The position numbers were made by a program, and so were the translations under genes. The notes beneath the pieces were generated by a model that worked only from the letters and a program-made list of their open reading frames with translations, was not told the origin of the DNA and did not search any database. Below, piece after piece: positions 23,210-33,947 of a stretch of 64,000 nt of DNA (the first letter of the stretch is position 1; the number at the start of each line of letters is the position of its first letter). This DNA comes from Hygrocybe punicea (Eukaryota; Basidiomycota; Agaricomycetes; Agaricales; Hygrophoraceae): contig OY744464.1 of NCBI GenBank assembly GCA_963556145.1, positions 1,798,001 through 1,862,000 on the forward strand. Direction: 5' to 3'.

Positions 23210-24265
23210 ATGGTGGTGGGGTTCGTGAGGTGATGACAGAGGTAGGGGGAGAGGCAGGTGGGGGAGATGGCAGGGGCGACAAGGGTGTACGGGGGCACGA
23301 CAGAATGAGAGCGAGATGGCGGGGGCACGATAGGATGGGAGGGCGACGAGGGTGTAGGTGATGAGGTGTGGGAGATGGCGTGGGCATGGCACGATGGGAT
23401 GGGAGGAGATGGCGTGGGGGACGAGGGAGTGGGAGGGTGAGGAGATGGCGTGGGCGTGGGCGACAAGGGTGTGGCGTGGGCGACGAGGGTGTGGATGACG
23501 AGGGTGTGGGAGATGGCGTGGGGTGTGGGCGAGGGAGGTGATGGCGGAGGTGGCTTGGCGGGAGATGGCGTTGGCGATGAGGGTGAGGGAGATGGCGTGG
23601 ACATGGGTGAGGGAGATGGCGGGGGCACGATGGGAGGGCGACGAGAGGGTGTGGGAGATTGCGTGGTGATGGGATGGGATGGTGGGGAGATGGCGTGGGT
23701 GTGGACGAGGGAGATGGCGCGGGCATGGCCATGGGGGATCCAATTTTGGATGGGTTAGATGTGGGCGACGAGAGCGTGGGCGACGAGAGTGTGGCGATGA
23801 GAGCGTGGGCGATGAGAGCGTGGCGATGGGAGCGTGGGCGATGAGAGCGTGGCGATGGGAGCGTGGGCGATGAGAGCGTGGCGACGGCGTGGCGATGAGA
23901 GCGTGGCGACGGCGTGGCGATGAGAGCGTGGCGACGGCGTGGCGATGAGAGCGTCGCGTGTGCGACGAGGGTGCGGCGTGGGCGACAAGGGTGTGGGAGA
24001 TGGCGAGTGTGAGGAGAGATGGCGACGACGACGAGGGAGATGGGAGATGGCGTGGGTGTGGACGAGGGAGATGATGGGGAGGGCGGAGGTGTGGGCGACG
24101 GCTTGGCAGGAAATCGAGGGTGGGAAATGGCGGCGAGGGCGAGGGAGATGGCGTGGGGTGTGGGAGATCGTCATACTTGGGCAGGGGAGATGCCGGGGAT
24201 GGGATGAGCGGGAGCGGGAGAGATGGCGAGATGGCGTCACGGTGGGTGTGAGGTCGAAAAAAAAA
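23210..24265. repeat. GC-rich minisatellite core of the foldback element
   Basis: Irregular repeats of GGGCGACGAGGGTGTGGGAG and GATGGCGTGGGCGTG types fill the segment. A cleaner sub-array of GATGAGAGCGTGGCGATGGG units lies at about 23770-23950. Open frames of up to 392 codons on the minus strand (Pro/His/Ser/Arg) reflect the lack of A/T-rich stop codons, not a gene. Confidence 0.75.
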
Positions 24266-24269
24266 ATTG

Positions 24270-24751
24270 ATTGGTTTTGTCGACGTCGGAGCTGGGTTCA
24301 GGTCATGATTGGGAGGTGGGCGACGGGTGGGCGATGGGTGGGCGATGGGTGGACGACGGGTGGGCGATTGCGCGGGCAATAGCTTTAGTTCTGATTGAAA
24401 TTTGGAATGTTGATAACCGCCGAAATTTTGTTTTTGATAACTATTAAATCCATTATTTTAGTCACACTGAAAGTTTAAATTTTGGCCTGCCTTTGGATGA
24501 TACCTAAATTTAGACTAGCAAATTTGAGTAAACTTGTAGCGAAATTCTGTTTTCCTTCCACAATCTAGAACAGGTCATCATTTTAATTGTAAAACTAGTC
24601 TAAAGATGAAACTAAATAAATACTTTAGATGTACATTTATTTGTGACTTAAATTCAATATTTAGGCTAGGCCTAAATGTAAATCTAAAAATTATATTTTT
24701 CCGCTCACTTTAGAAACCACTTTAGACCCCAACTAAATGTTGGAACTCCTG
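24270..24751 (-). repeat. Right inverted arm of the foldback element
   Basis: Inverted partner of 22737-23209. It contains TTTGGCCTGCC and GGCCTAAATGTAAATCT, and ends in AACTCCTG. Confidence 0.7.
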
Positions 24752-25861
24752 AGGTGTGAGCTCTTAAGTGGATATTAGCCGTTCAGCTGGAGTTTTGGCC
24801 AGGCCGGGCCCACACCAAATCAATACAGCTGGACCAATCTCTCCAGCATGCTGTTTGTTGAATTCTCACAAGGCACGCCGAATATCAGAGTTAGTCAACG
24901 AACCATTTTTTTTAGTGATTATTGTCTCTCTCTAATCTGAGGGTAAAAATTAATAATAGAACGAAGATGGCCGTGCGTACAGCTTGTTGGGGTTTTGGAG
25001 CAGTTCCTCGAGGTATTTTCTGAGCTCACAAGGGCTAGAAACCTTATCTGAACGCGCGTTGTTGCTGTCTTGTAGGTGGCTAGGTTCAATTGATGACTTG
25101 GATGTCCAGTATGCTGGAAGGTATGTAGAATCCCAAGGGGTACCGAGGCGCGCATACCATCATCGCGCAGCAAACCCCTGCGACTGTCTCATCAGGGAAA
25201 GGATGCAAGGCCAGTGACGGAGTTCAAGGGGTCGTCGGCCACGACACGAGCCACTCCATTCATCGTCATAACGCGTTAGATTCCACAAGCACACTTGCTA
25301 CACCCAGCTTTGGCCCTTCCCACCGTGAACCTAACCGGACGCCCCTGCCCATTCGGCGCGTCAACGAACCGATCGGCTTCAGGCTGACGATCTTTGCGTT
25401 CACAGCTTTTCTTTGGGAGAGAGCGGGTGTTTCTATCGTTCTGTGACCAGGTAGGAAGCTCGTTATGGTGGCAGTGCGGCACGGATATCAGAATATCAGG
25501 CGCTGTTTCAAGCTGGGATGAGGTATCGTTCTATGTACCTCCCCCTTTCAGTCGTGGTCTCTGCTTGACCCTTGAAAGTGATCGACTAAGGGATTAGTTT
25601 CACGCTAGATCGTAGCACCCATCATAGCATATATTCCAATCAACACCAATCTGTACCTCCCGCGATGAACGAGTTGTCTCAAAATTCACCCTGTGGGCTC
25701 TGTGCTTCCTGAAAAGCAAGATACAGTATAACCATCCAAGGTTGGCAGGACACATTATTTTGCCAAGTAGAAACACTAACGGGTTCTGGCAGATGTGAAT
25801 GCCAGTAACCTCCCGAGGCTCTCCGGCTTTTGCCGATGTCGGAAGTGAAAGCCTCCTCAAC
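24752..25861. other. No gene recognised upstream of the IFI6-like gene
   Basis: Frames of up to 101 codons exist on both strands, but none shows a motif. The last few hundred bases would hold the promoter of the gene that starts at 25862. Confidence 0.3.
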
Positions 25862-27038
25862 ATGCTATTACGATGGTCAACGGCTCTGGTTCTAGCACTT
25901 TTCACAACGTCGTCTGTCCATATTCACGCATATGGTATACCTAATGAGATTTCGGTGGTCTCCGAGTTGCAATCAGATATAAATGGTTTGTTCAAATCGT
26001 TCTAGATTCGAGCAACTTACTGACTAGCTGCTTCGCAGAATGTGTTTTTGGAAGCCTGAAATGTATGATTCATGAATGTGTAAGGCGTATAAATGACTCA
26101 ACGTGGTGTAAATACCAGATATTTCTAACCCGTTTTCAGGCGCAGTTGACTTGTTCGATGTTCCACAAGTGGATGAAGCAGATATTCAGTCCGATTTCTG
26201 GAAGAGAGCTATCTCCCTTGGCGACCGCGTGCGCCAGTATACCAACAACATGCTTACTGATGCTGCATCATCGTATCATGATGTGGCGGAAGAAATTAGT
26301 CGCTTCACCGGAACCATGAGTCAACTCATTAGCAGCGCAGAAACATTTCGACTGGAAGTCCAAGAGGTTGCTTTGACGCAGGGCATTAGCTTGGACGATT
26401 TCTCCGAAGAACTGTCACACTTGCTCGCGGACATCTTGGAGGGACTCCAATCAGAGTTCCCTTCACCTGACAAGGCTCCAAGCCACGAAGAGCGCAAGTT
26501 ACTGGTTTCGGATGTTATGATAAAGGTGGAGGAAGCCATTGTGAGCTTAGGCGAAAAGATTGGCATGCCGGAAGAGCCTTTGAGATTGCACTTCAGTCAT
26601 CTCAGACCGTATGTGGAAGAACTGGTAGTCATCACTGGTATGTCACATTTCCATCGGCTAAGGTTTCATCTGACACACTCCAGGTGACGTGCTGGAACAG
26701 CACCCTGTCCTCCTCACGACAATACTCTTTTCAGGCGCTATCCTTCTCATTCCAGAAGCTTGGCTTTTGCGCCCTGTTCTCAGTCTATTTGGGTTTGGGC
26801 CAAACGGTCCCATAAAAGGTCTGCATCAGAATAACAAAGTATTACGCATGCTTAATTCAACCCTTTAACAGGTTCTGCTGCTGCCTGGGCTCAACGTCGC
26901 TTCTGGGGAGCAGCAGTCGCACGCTCCAGCTGGTTCTCGCACCTGCAATCGGCAGGCATGAAGCCTTGTAAGAAAATCATAGGTGGGATTTGTGTTGGAA
27001 TCGGGATCGTTCTTTCTTTCTTTGGGTGTCGTAGATGA
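25862..27038 (+). CDS. IFI6/IFI27 (ISG12)-like membrane protein with signal peptide
   Basis: Five exons join in phase: 25862-25985, 26039-26062 (24 nt), 26140-26637, 26684-26818 and 26872-27038, giving about 315 aa. The N-terminus is a signal-peptide-like segment (MLLRWSTALVLALFTTSSVH). The middle, residues about 50-215, is a helical acidic region with no known fold (NECVFGSLKCAVDLFDVPQ, then helices). The C-terminal part has a hydrophobic segment (LLTTILFSGAILLIPEAWL) followed by FGPNGPIKGSAAAWAQRR and SSWFSHLQSAGM. This is the hallmark GxxGP..GS.AA.....G.VA..S..A.LQSAG pattern of the IFI6/IFI27 family, small hydrophobic proteins of mitochondria or ER in animals. The role in fungi is unknown. 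A further intron starting GTAAGA at 26969 is possible and would give a different last ~16 residues. Confidence 0.75.
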
Positions 27039-27515
27039 CTGGTTTTCACATGGGGCCCGGGCCTGTTTACATTCTTGACCACTGTACTTATATTGACAGA
27101 ATGAATCTACTTTTGGACTGCCAAGCCAAATTTGGTTATTTTTGTAATCTTTTTCATTTAGCCTCTTGTTGGGTTATATTTAGATGGCCACCATTTCATC
27201 TGTGACTCTCTTAGAACCAATGCTTTTTAGGATATTATTACAGGAGCAGCTATTTCTAATTAAATAGATAATTATAAATCTTTCTACAATGATTCAAATC
27301 CATTCACACAGCAGTCATATATTTTCCTGATATTTGAAACTCAGAGCCTAATGCCGTGTGGCAGCGGAGTTGCCACCTTGACTTTCCTGAAATCGGTGTT
27401 TTCCTGTGTAGGGTAGAGCATACAAACTAGAAGTCCAATGCGAGTATGTCTACAAATGCGAATAGTTTAGGTACCAAGAATCGAAGTTATACTGCAAGAA
27501 CCTCATCGAACGAAA
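27039..27515. other. Intergenic, 3' sides of convergent genes
   Basis: AT-rich spacer between the ends of the IFI6-like gene (+) and the 5-phosphatase gene (-). It presumably holds both 3' UTRs and polyadenylation sites. No gene is seen. Confidence 0.5.
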
Positions 27516-30500
27516 TCAAATCAACGCTTGGCTAATATAAAACTCTTGAGCAGCCATCAACAACCGTTCCTGCTCTTCAATCCACCTCATCTCCACTTCC
27601 ATTTTGACTTGTGCCCTCACTTCATGTTGGATGGACTTGATAGTGATAGCAAACCCAGCAGAAATGGGTCTGTGATCCGAGACATTCGCCTCGTAACGCT
27701 GATAGTTCGTCTGGCGCACTCTTGAAGGAACACAAGAACGCCATAAGACGCGGTCACACCATGCTGGTGCCCGACTCTTCTCCGAGGAGTCGTATTCAGA
27801 TGAGCGGCGATCGTATTTGTATGTCGGCGCAAAGGCAATGGGCCCCTCCTTAAATTGCCGCAGTCGGAAACCGCGATTGTGTTTCATCTCCTTCGTGAGT
27901 TGGTCAAGATGGAATAAGGACTCGTAATCGCCTGATTTCACGCTCGCAACTGTGATATCCCGTCGTTGTTCGATGCGGTAATTCATGTCTCCACTAACCT
28001 AAAAACGAAAGAGTGAGTTTGATTGGGCGTCTGTGTATTCCGACTACTCACGAAGACAATTTCATGGTCAAGGATCATGGATCCATCGCCACCACCCGCG
28101 TATGCGACAGCGTCTTCACCAGATCGAGTGGTAGGGAAAACAGTCTCCTCAAGGATGGCAGCAATGTCTGCATTCCTCTGGCGAACATGAGACTGACCGG
28201 CGGCAAGATGGCAATTGATGAAACATATCGACGAGTCCTCAATGACAAAACGAGCCATAACACCACCCTGCATCATGTTGATTCAAATCAGACAAGGCAG
28301 TTGCACCAAGAGATTACGACACACACCTTATTGCCGTATCTTCCACCCATTCCACGTTTGATAGTGGTAACAGCGATATCCTGCAGCGTAGCTCGCTCCG
28401 AATTCTTCATCATCACGCAGCTGAACAGCCCCACAAGATTCTCGGTATGGGTAACCGAATAGGAAACGTCTGGGGACATCATCGATCGTACGGCAAGCAA
28501 AAAATAGTCGTGCCATCTCTTGTATCCAGTAGTAACCTTTTCCGATATACCGCTGTCTTCCTTCTTTTTGGAACCGAGCAAGACGTTTTTGGCTGTCATG
28601 CTCCGACTCTCGAGGTCAACTACCTCCTGTAGGCCAAAGACGATAATATCAGGCGAATCGACACTCTGGAGAGCGTCCTGAAGGAAATTGATGTTAGCCA
28701 CGTCGTCCGTCAATGCATCGGGCCTAGCAGCATCCACATTCCACGATATGAGCAGAACTGTCAAGTCACGAAAGCTGCTGAATGAGGTTTCCTGCTTCAA
28801 CAGCTCATGATCTGTCCGCCAATCTACGATTAGGACAGCGCTTTCCTAATAATGGGACCCCACTCACCGATCCAGTCAGAACCAAGCAAACCATCCCAGA
28901 ACCGGATCTGCTCATCCCTGCCAACGCTGACAACTTGCAACCTGCCTGTTTTCTGGATTCCACTGTGATCCACCGACAACTTCATCACTGGCAGTTCGCT
29001 GTGCGCCATCCAGCAATTCGTGACCACCCAAGGACGTGAGGCAACGTCATAGGCCGAGATCATGCCTTTCCGCCCTCCAGCCCACAACCGCTCATTCACA
29101 CCTTCCAGGCTCAGGACATCGGACACGGACACTTTCATCACTTCGACGCAGTGGGGGAAACCGTCTTCTCCATTTATCCCCCACACGCTGATGAATCCAC
29201 CTTCATGGCCAAGGTAAACGCGGTCAGGTCGAGATGGTAGGATGGTGCCAGAGGTAACGGCACCGACATGCTCCGTTGGAAATAATGATCTGGTCACATT
29301 GCCAGGGGAGAGAACGTCATACACTCGGATGGTTGGAGCCTTTGTTGAAGTCCCGACACCATTCATGTCAACCCTAGCTGACGTCCACAAAAGTCCTCCA
29401 AGCATCTTGGCAAACTCTTGTTTCTCTACGATTCGGACTACCCTTGGCTGGGTATGTCCCAACTGTATGTCTTCAGATCCCTCCGGAGTGAAAACAAAAG
29501 TCTTGCCACTATGGTCTAACGTAATCATGGAAGTGCCATAGCGGAAGATATGGGTCACTGGGTGTGAATGCGCAACGAGCTTCGTGCCTGTGATACAGGC
29601 CGTCCTGACATCCATCTCGATTATATGCCCATCCTTCGTCCCCAACCACAGAAAAAATCCACTGTCGGCCAGTTTCGTCGAAGGTCGAAACTCCATACTA
29701 GTCACCTTGAGGTCCTTCAAGCCGACGTCCTTGGCGTGCAAACTGTACAGCGGTGCATCCGACTCGGAGAGATTGAATACCTTCACGTGGTGATGGAAGA
29801 CGATGACATGTTCACCAGAGACTGCTACATGTCCGATATAGGCTGGTACATGGATCTTATTTCCTGTATACTCGTGGATAGACAGCACGGGCGGTCGACG
29901 GGAGGAACGGCTGCTGTCTGGTAGAGAATCTGCTGAGCGATGTTTTGTGTCATCTTCGTCTCCAGATTCTTCGTCTGATGAGGGAGATGGGGGTCGACGT
30001 GCTGGAGGAAGTTTATCACCAAGTGCGATAGTTCGCGTTGGCGGGGGAGGCAACTTATTTGCGCCCAAGGGTTTTGAGGGAATCGATGGCGGGACTTGAG
30101 GAGAGACAACCGCAGGAACGGCATTTGGACGAACTGGGAGACGAGGCGGAATATGCGGATCCATTTGTACTATAGCTGAGACTCGACGCAAGGGCAAAGG
30201 TGGTGGTGATGTGAGCGCAGAAGGAGAATCGCAGGGAGAAGAGGCCGCGGGTGCTGGGGATCTAAGAGGGGGTCGAGGAGGGGGTGGCACACTCCGACGG
30301 GAGGACTTGAGGAGTTGTACTAGATTGTGATTATTAGGGCCGCCGTCAATCTCACCAGATTCAAGGCTTGAACCACTTGAATAAGTGTCATACGAAGCCT
30401 CATTCTCGTAATTGATATTTAACGCGACCACAGGTTTGGGGTTTCTGGCAGGTAATGCTGGCGGAGAAGGGAGGGACTCTAAAGAGTCCGAATCCGAGTC

Positions 30501-31494
30501 AACTTCACTATGAATACTAGGGTGAAAAGTTGATTGGGAGTAGATTGCGCGTGAGTTTCGAGATATGGGTGATGTGGAGCGCTTCGTGGGCCGAGGAGGA
30601 ATTATAGGCGCATTTTGAGTTACAAATTTTTCATCCGACTGTAAATTAGGGAATAATCCACTGACGTTTGGTCTTGATGTGTAAGACCTCGAGGAAGACT
30701 CAATAGACGAATTTCTGATAGTGGGTGTGTGATTAGCATGCAGTTCTCGGAATGGGCCAGTGAGTTACACTGGCAAATAAATAAGAGAAAAGTCCCTGAA
30801 CGCGTCCAAGACCAGTTAAACAGTCCTCCAAGCAAACCATCAGTCATGGAGTTGTTGCAAGATCAACATCCACCAACTGGCAATGAATGAGTTTAGGTTA
30901 TCGTCATCGCTTGGTCTGAAGATATCACATACCCATAGATCCAGATAGCTTTGACGCAAATAGTAAGACACGAAACGACAAATCATACTAGCGATGAAAC
31001 AAGGGAACGATTGACACTTACGAGAACTTATTCCGCAAGGACGTGACACTTTCAGAGGCTGTGGTAGAGGAGGCATCGCCCTCGTCGACGGAACGGGCAA
31101 ACACCAAGTTTGGACCTCTGGAAAAAGAGGAAGAAATAGAACTGTTGGAAGTCGCAGCCAATGTATTAGGAACCGGGACGGGGCGTAGAAGTGGAGATGG
31201 AGACGGAGATCCCGCTTTCGAAACGCGAGGAGGCGGTGGGGGCGGGGGCCTTTTACTGCCTAATTTCAAGTCCGAAGAGGAAGAGGAAGAACGTAAATGT
31301 TGTGTATCAGCGGGTTGACCGTCAGAACTGGAGACGGCACGAGGGCGAGGGTTGATTGAATCTGCCGCCAGGAACCTTTGCCTGCTCGACTGGCTCATAT
31401 TGGTGTCAAGAGCCAGTTGTTCGAACTTGGAACGAAGACTCTTCACTGGGGGCGGTGGGACGGAATCAACGAGCGTTCCATGAACGGAGGCCAT
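27516..31494 (-). CDS. Inositol polyphosphate 5-phosphatase with N-terminal WD40 propeller
   Basis: Exons 31494-31022, 30714-28868, 28811-28327, 28267-28052 and 27998-27516 join in phase to 1,167 aa. Residues 1-430 are Pro/Ser-rich and probably disordered (VDSVPPPPVKSLRSKFEQ; several PPPP runs). Residues about 435-770 form a WD40-like propeller (HVKVFNLSESDAPLYSLH, LGTKDGHIIEMDV, RDEQIRFWDGLL). The IPPc catalytic domain, about 790-1130, has ISWNVDAARP, GLQEVVDLES, the metal and phosphate motif SGDMNYRI (about 1009-1016), PAWCDRVLW (about 1085-1093) and SDHRP. These are the signature motifs of enzymes that remove the 5-phosphate from inositol lipids and phosphates at membranes. The domain order resembles plant and fungal WD40-5PTases rather than synaptojanins (no Sac1 domain). 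The 307-nt first intron is long for this genome. A second, truncated copy lies at 39881-41090. Confidence 0.9.
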
Positions 31495-31895
31495 TGTAAC
31501 AGCTCAGAACGGTCGATGAGGTGCAAGACCAAGACGCGAAGGCTGCTCGACGGCTATCGCCTTCGAGTACCTGTACTGGCCGCTCGGAATTCCACAGCCA
31601 GAGGCGCCAACTTGAAACTGTCAGAACGGATGATATTTGTCTAGACCAGACCACGTGCGTGCCATTTCGCGCTTAAGGGTTATGGAAGCATGATGGCTGT
31701 CGCCTTGGATTTTACTTGTAATAAAATAAGCTCGCGATAAACTGGGACTAAGCTCAACGTAACGTCGCGAGTATTCAGCGCTATTCAGCGCTATATTCAG
31801 GTCTAACGTTGGAAATGCTTGTTGCTTGTTCCACATAAAGCACACGTGATCAGAACGCGTCAAAAATATTCCATTTGCCATTTGCAGCGAACACC
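31495..31895. promoter_or_regulatory. Divergent promoter region between the 5-phosphatase and p31comet-like genes
   Basis: About 400 bp separate the two divergent ATGs (31494 minus, 31896 plus). A CACGTG-type E-box lies at about 31652 and again (ACACGTGA) at about 31843. A short direct repeat, ATTCAGCGCT twice, lies at about 31774-31792. The function of these is inferred only from position. Confidence 0.35.
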
Positions 31896-33550
31896 ATGCG
31901 TCTACTAGCTATAGGTCCGTCTCCCTCGCCTCTTTCTGCTCACCCAGAATTTCCGCTGGACAGCAGCACAAAACAAACCGTATCGAGTCCATCAACATGT
32001 CGTGCGGTAGGTACTTTGGTCGACACGAAACAGTCAAGTTGCACGGGGTCAGAAAGAATCCCGCGGGTATCTTTGGATGTGGACGCTATTACAGATTCAA
32101 TGGCTGCGCGGTTGGCGACGTGTATGCTTGGACATGTATTATTTTTGAAAAACCAAGTGCCATTGTGAGTTATTTCATGTCTCCCTGTGGTCCGAGTGAC
32201 TGGGATGTTTGTGGTATTACTTGATTGCAAGTTTTGGCGACTATAATCTGTGGACATCCTCACACGAGACAGCAACAGCTTACGTAGCCCGAATCTGTCC
32301 TGTGCGTTATCCTGGAATCTTATAAAACCTTGACATTACAGCCCAGTGATGCAACTTGCGCGGATACGTGGCGGCATGGTACGTCCTCCTCCATTTCTCG
32401 ATTTCAACTCTGACTTGTTCATCTCATTGCAAAGTCGAACCCCAGCGCCGCTAAGAAACGCAACGAGCTTCTCGGCTCGTTTGATACGCTTTCATCACAT
32501 TTAACTACCACGTTCACTGCCCTCTCCACCGCCCTTGCACGTTCCACTCCTTCCTCGAGAGTTCTTGATGGTACCAGTGCGTATGTAAGTGAAGGAGGAG
32601 AGGAGAAACATTCTCAATCGAAAGACCCACTGCACGCGAGAAATAAAGCACGCGCATACATTGCTATTTTGGTCGGTCCCAGCGTAGGATCCGCCAAGTC
32701 AAAGGTAGTTTTTGCCGTTGATGGGCTAGAGGTTAAACTTTGGGGGCAGCGAGACGATCGGGAGCCGGAGAGAGAAGCTGAATCTGATGAAGATAGCCAG
32801 GATGAAGATAGTGACAGTGTCGAAGACTGCACCGAGCATGAATGCGAGCTGAATCCTGCGGACGTTGAAAATGACGATGAAGACGCAGGGAACACCAGCG
32901 AAAATTCCAGTTCTTCCTCGTCACTTTCCCATCCCACTTCACCACACTCAACGCGTGCCCCGTCACCAATATCAAGTGCGCCATCCAGGGGTAGGCATGA
33001 TCGAACAACGATACCCCCAATCCAGACCCCATCTTATGCGGATGACCTGCAAGCCTTTCGCGTCGCCGAGCGTCTCCTCTCGCGCACACTCGCAACGGCT
33101 GACGGCGAGGGACATGGCATAGCCGCAGAGATGGGTGCGTAGATTTTTTTCGTTCGTTGCGCAATACATCTATCGACGTCATACGAACATGCTTCTATTT
33201 TTTTCTTCTGAATTGATACATCAGCTCTGACCCAGACGCACATCCTCCTGCGTGCCCCTCGTCGATTCGTCCACCCGGCTTGGACACCGCGGCAGAATAT
33301 GTGCACCTCGCTTGATGGAATTCTCCGCGAATTTCTTGATGTGTCCGGGATGCCCGGAGAAGAGGTCATCGGAGCAGACAAGAAAACGAACAAGAAGAAG
33401 CGAACTGGCCAGGGTGTAGAGGGTGTTTGGGTGAGGTGTAGAGAGGAGAGTGGTCATACATCTATCAGTGGTGATGTTGGAGAACTGGAAGATGATGAAA
33501 TGATCTGGTGGAGTTGGGATGGGAAGTTTGTGGGTTTTGCAGATTGGTGA
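31896..33550 (+). CDS. Probable MAD2L1-binding protein (p31comet)-like
   Basis: Exons 31896-32164, 32342-32378, 32435-33134 and 33225-33550 join in phase to 443 aa (an in-frame ATG at 31875 would add seven). Residues about 75-105 read AARLATCMLGHVLFLKNQVP then FPVMQLARIRGG, which resembles the start of p31comet (helix, then an LPxPxxQL motif). Later come a long helix around SSHLTTTFTALSTALA, the strand AYIAILVGPSVGSAKSKVVF, an acidic Ser-rich insertion, the helix DDLQAFRVAERLLSRTL, and the C-terminal WWSWDGKFVGFADW. p31comet is a HORMA-fold adaptor that, with TRIP13, removes MAD2 from the mitotic checkpoint complex. The match is by pattern and order only; a fungus-specific protein of unknown function is the alternative. 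Repeated at 41492-43146 across the gap. Confidence 0.5.
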
Positions 33551-33947
33551 ATGGCAGGTGTTTTTGCCCCTCTCTCAGGTTTTTTAAGTTACAGTCTTCT
33601 GGCGGTCTTCTCAAGACTATTGTGGATTGTAGGAAAATTCAATCTGCTATCTCACATTGCTATAGGAATGATGTACTCAGTCCAAGATGCACCATGCAAC
33701 AAATTGGCTCAATTCTAGTTTGGTGGTTTTCCTGCAATAGGTTTAACCACCATAGCCCCATATGATAGAACAGAGGTATCGGGAACAGCAGCTCTGAATT
33801 ATGGGCATGCATCCATACCTTGAGCCATCATAGATATCAAGGGCTCCCTGGCCATCCCAACTGAGTCAATGGCTGCCTGTGATAATCTTTCCGAAGTCTG
33901 TGCTGCTACATTGTCTGTCCCAAATGTCAAGCTTGAAACAATAGTAG
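33551..33947. other. Intergenic between convergent genes
   Basis: Spacer between the p31comet-like gene and the kinase gene, probably the two 3' UTRs. No gene is seen. Confidence 0.4.

Larger units (their letters stand above)
22737..24751. mobile_element. Foldback element with long inverted arms and GC-rich repeat core
   Basis: The left end begins CAGGACTTTCCACATTTAG and the right end is its imperfect reverse complement, CTAAATGTTGGAACTCCTG, ending at 24751. The similarity continues inward for about 470 bp: GGTCTAAAGTGRTTTCTAAAG, AGATTTACATTTAGGCC, GCAGGCCAAAATT, and the inner edge with AAAGCTATTGCCCGCG and CCCAGCTCC are all matched on the other arm. Between the arms lies about 1.05 kb of tandemly repeated GC-rich DNA. 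No transposase is present, so the element would depend on one supplied in trans. No clear target-site duplication was found, so the outer ends are approximate. Confidence 0.75.

Noticed and set aside
23201..24379. 392-codon minus-strand ORF rich in Pro, His, Ser and Arg
   Set aside because: Lies in the GC-rich minisatellite core of the foldback element. Several frames on both strands are open there for lack of A/T-rich stops, and the translation is a simple repeat.
28830..30431. Separate gene starting at MVALNINYENE
   Set aside because: The apparent start is a GTG. The frame continues upstream to 30714 and splices to an exon starting at 31494, forming one 5-phosphatase gene.
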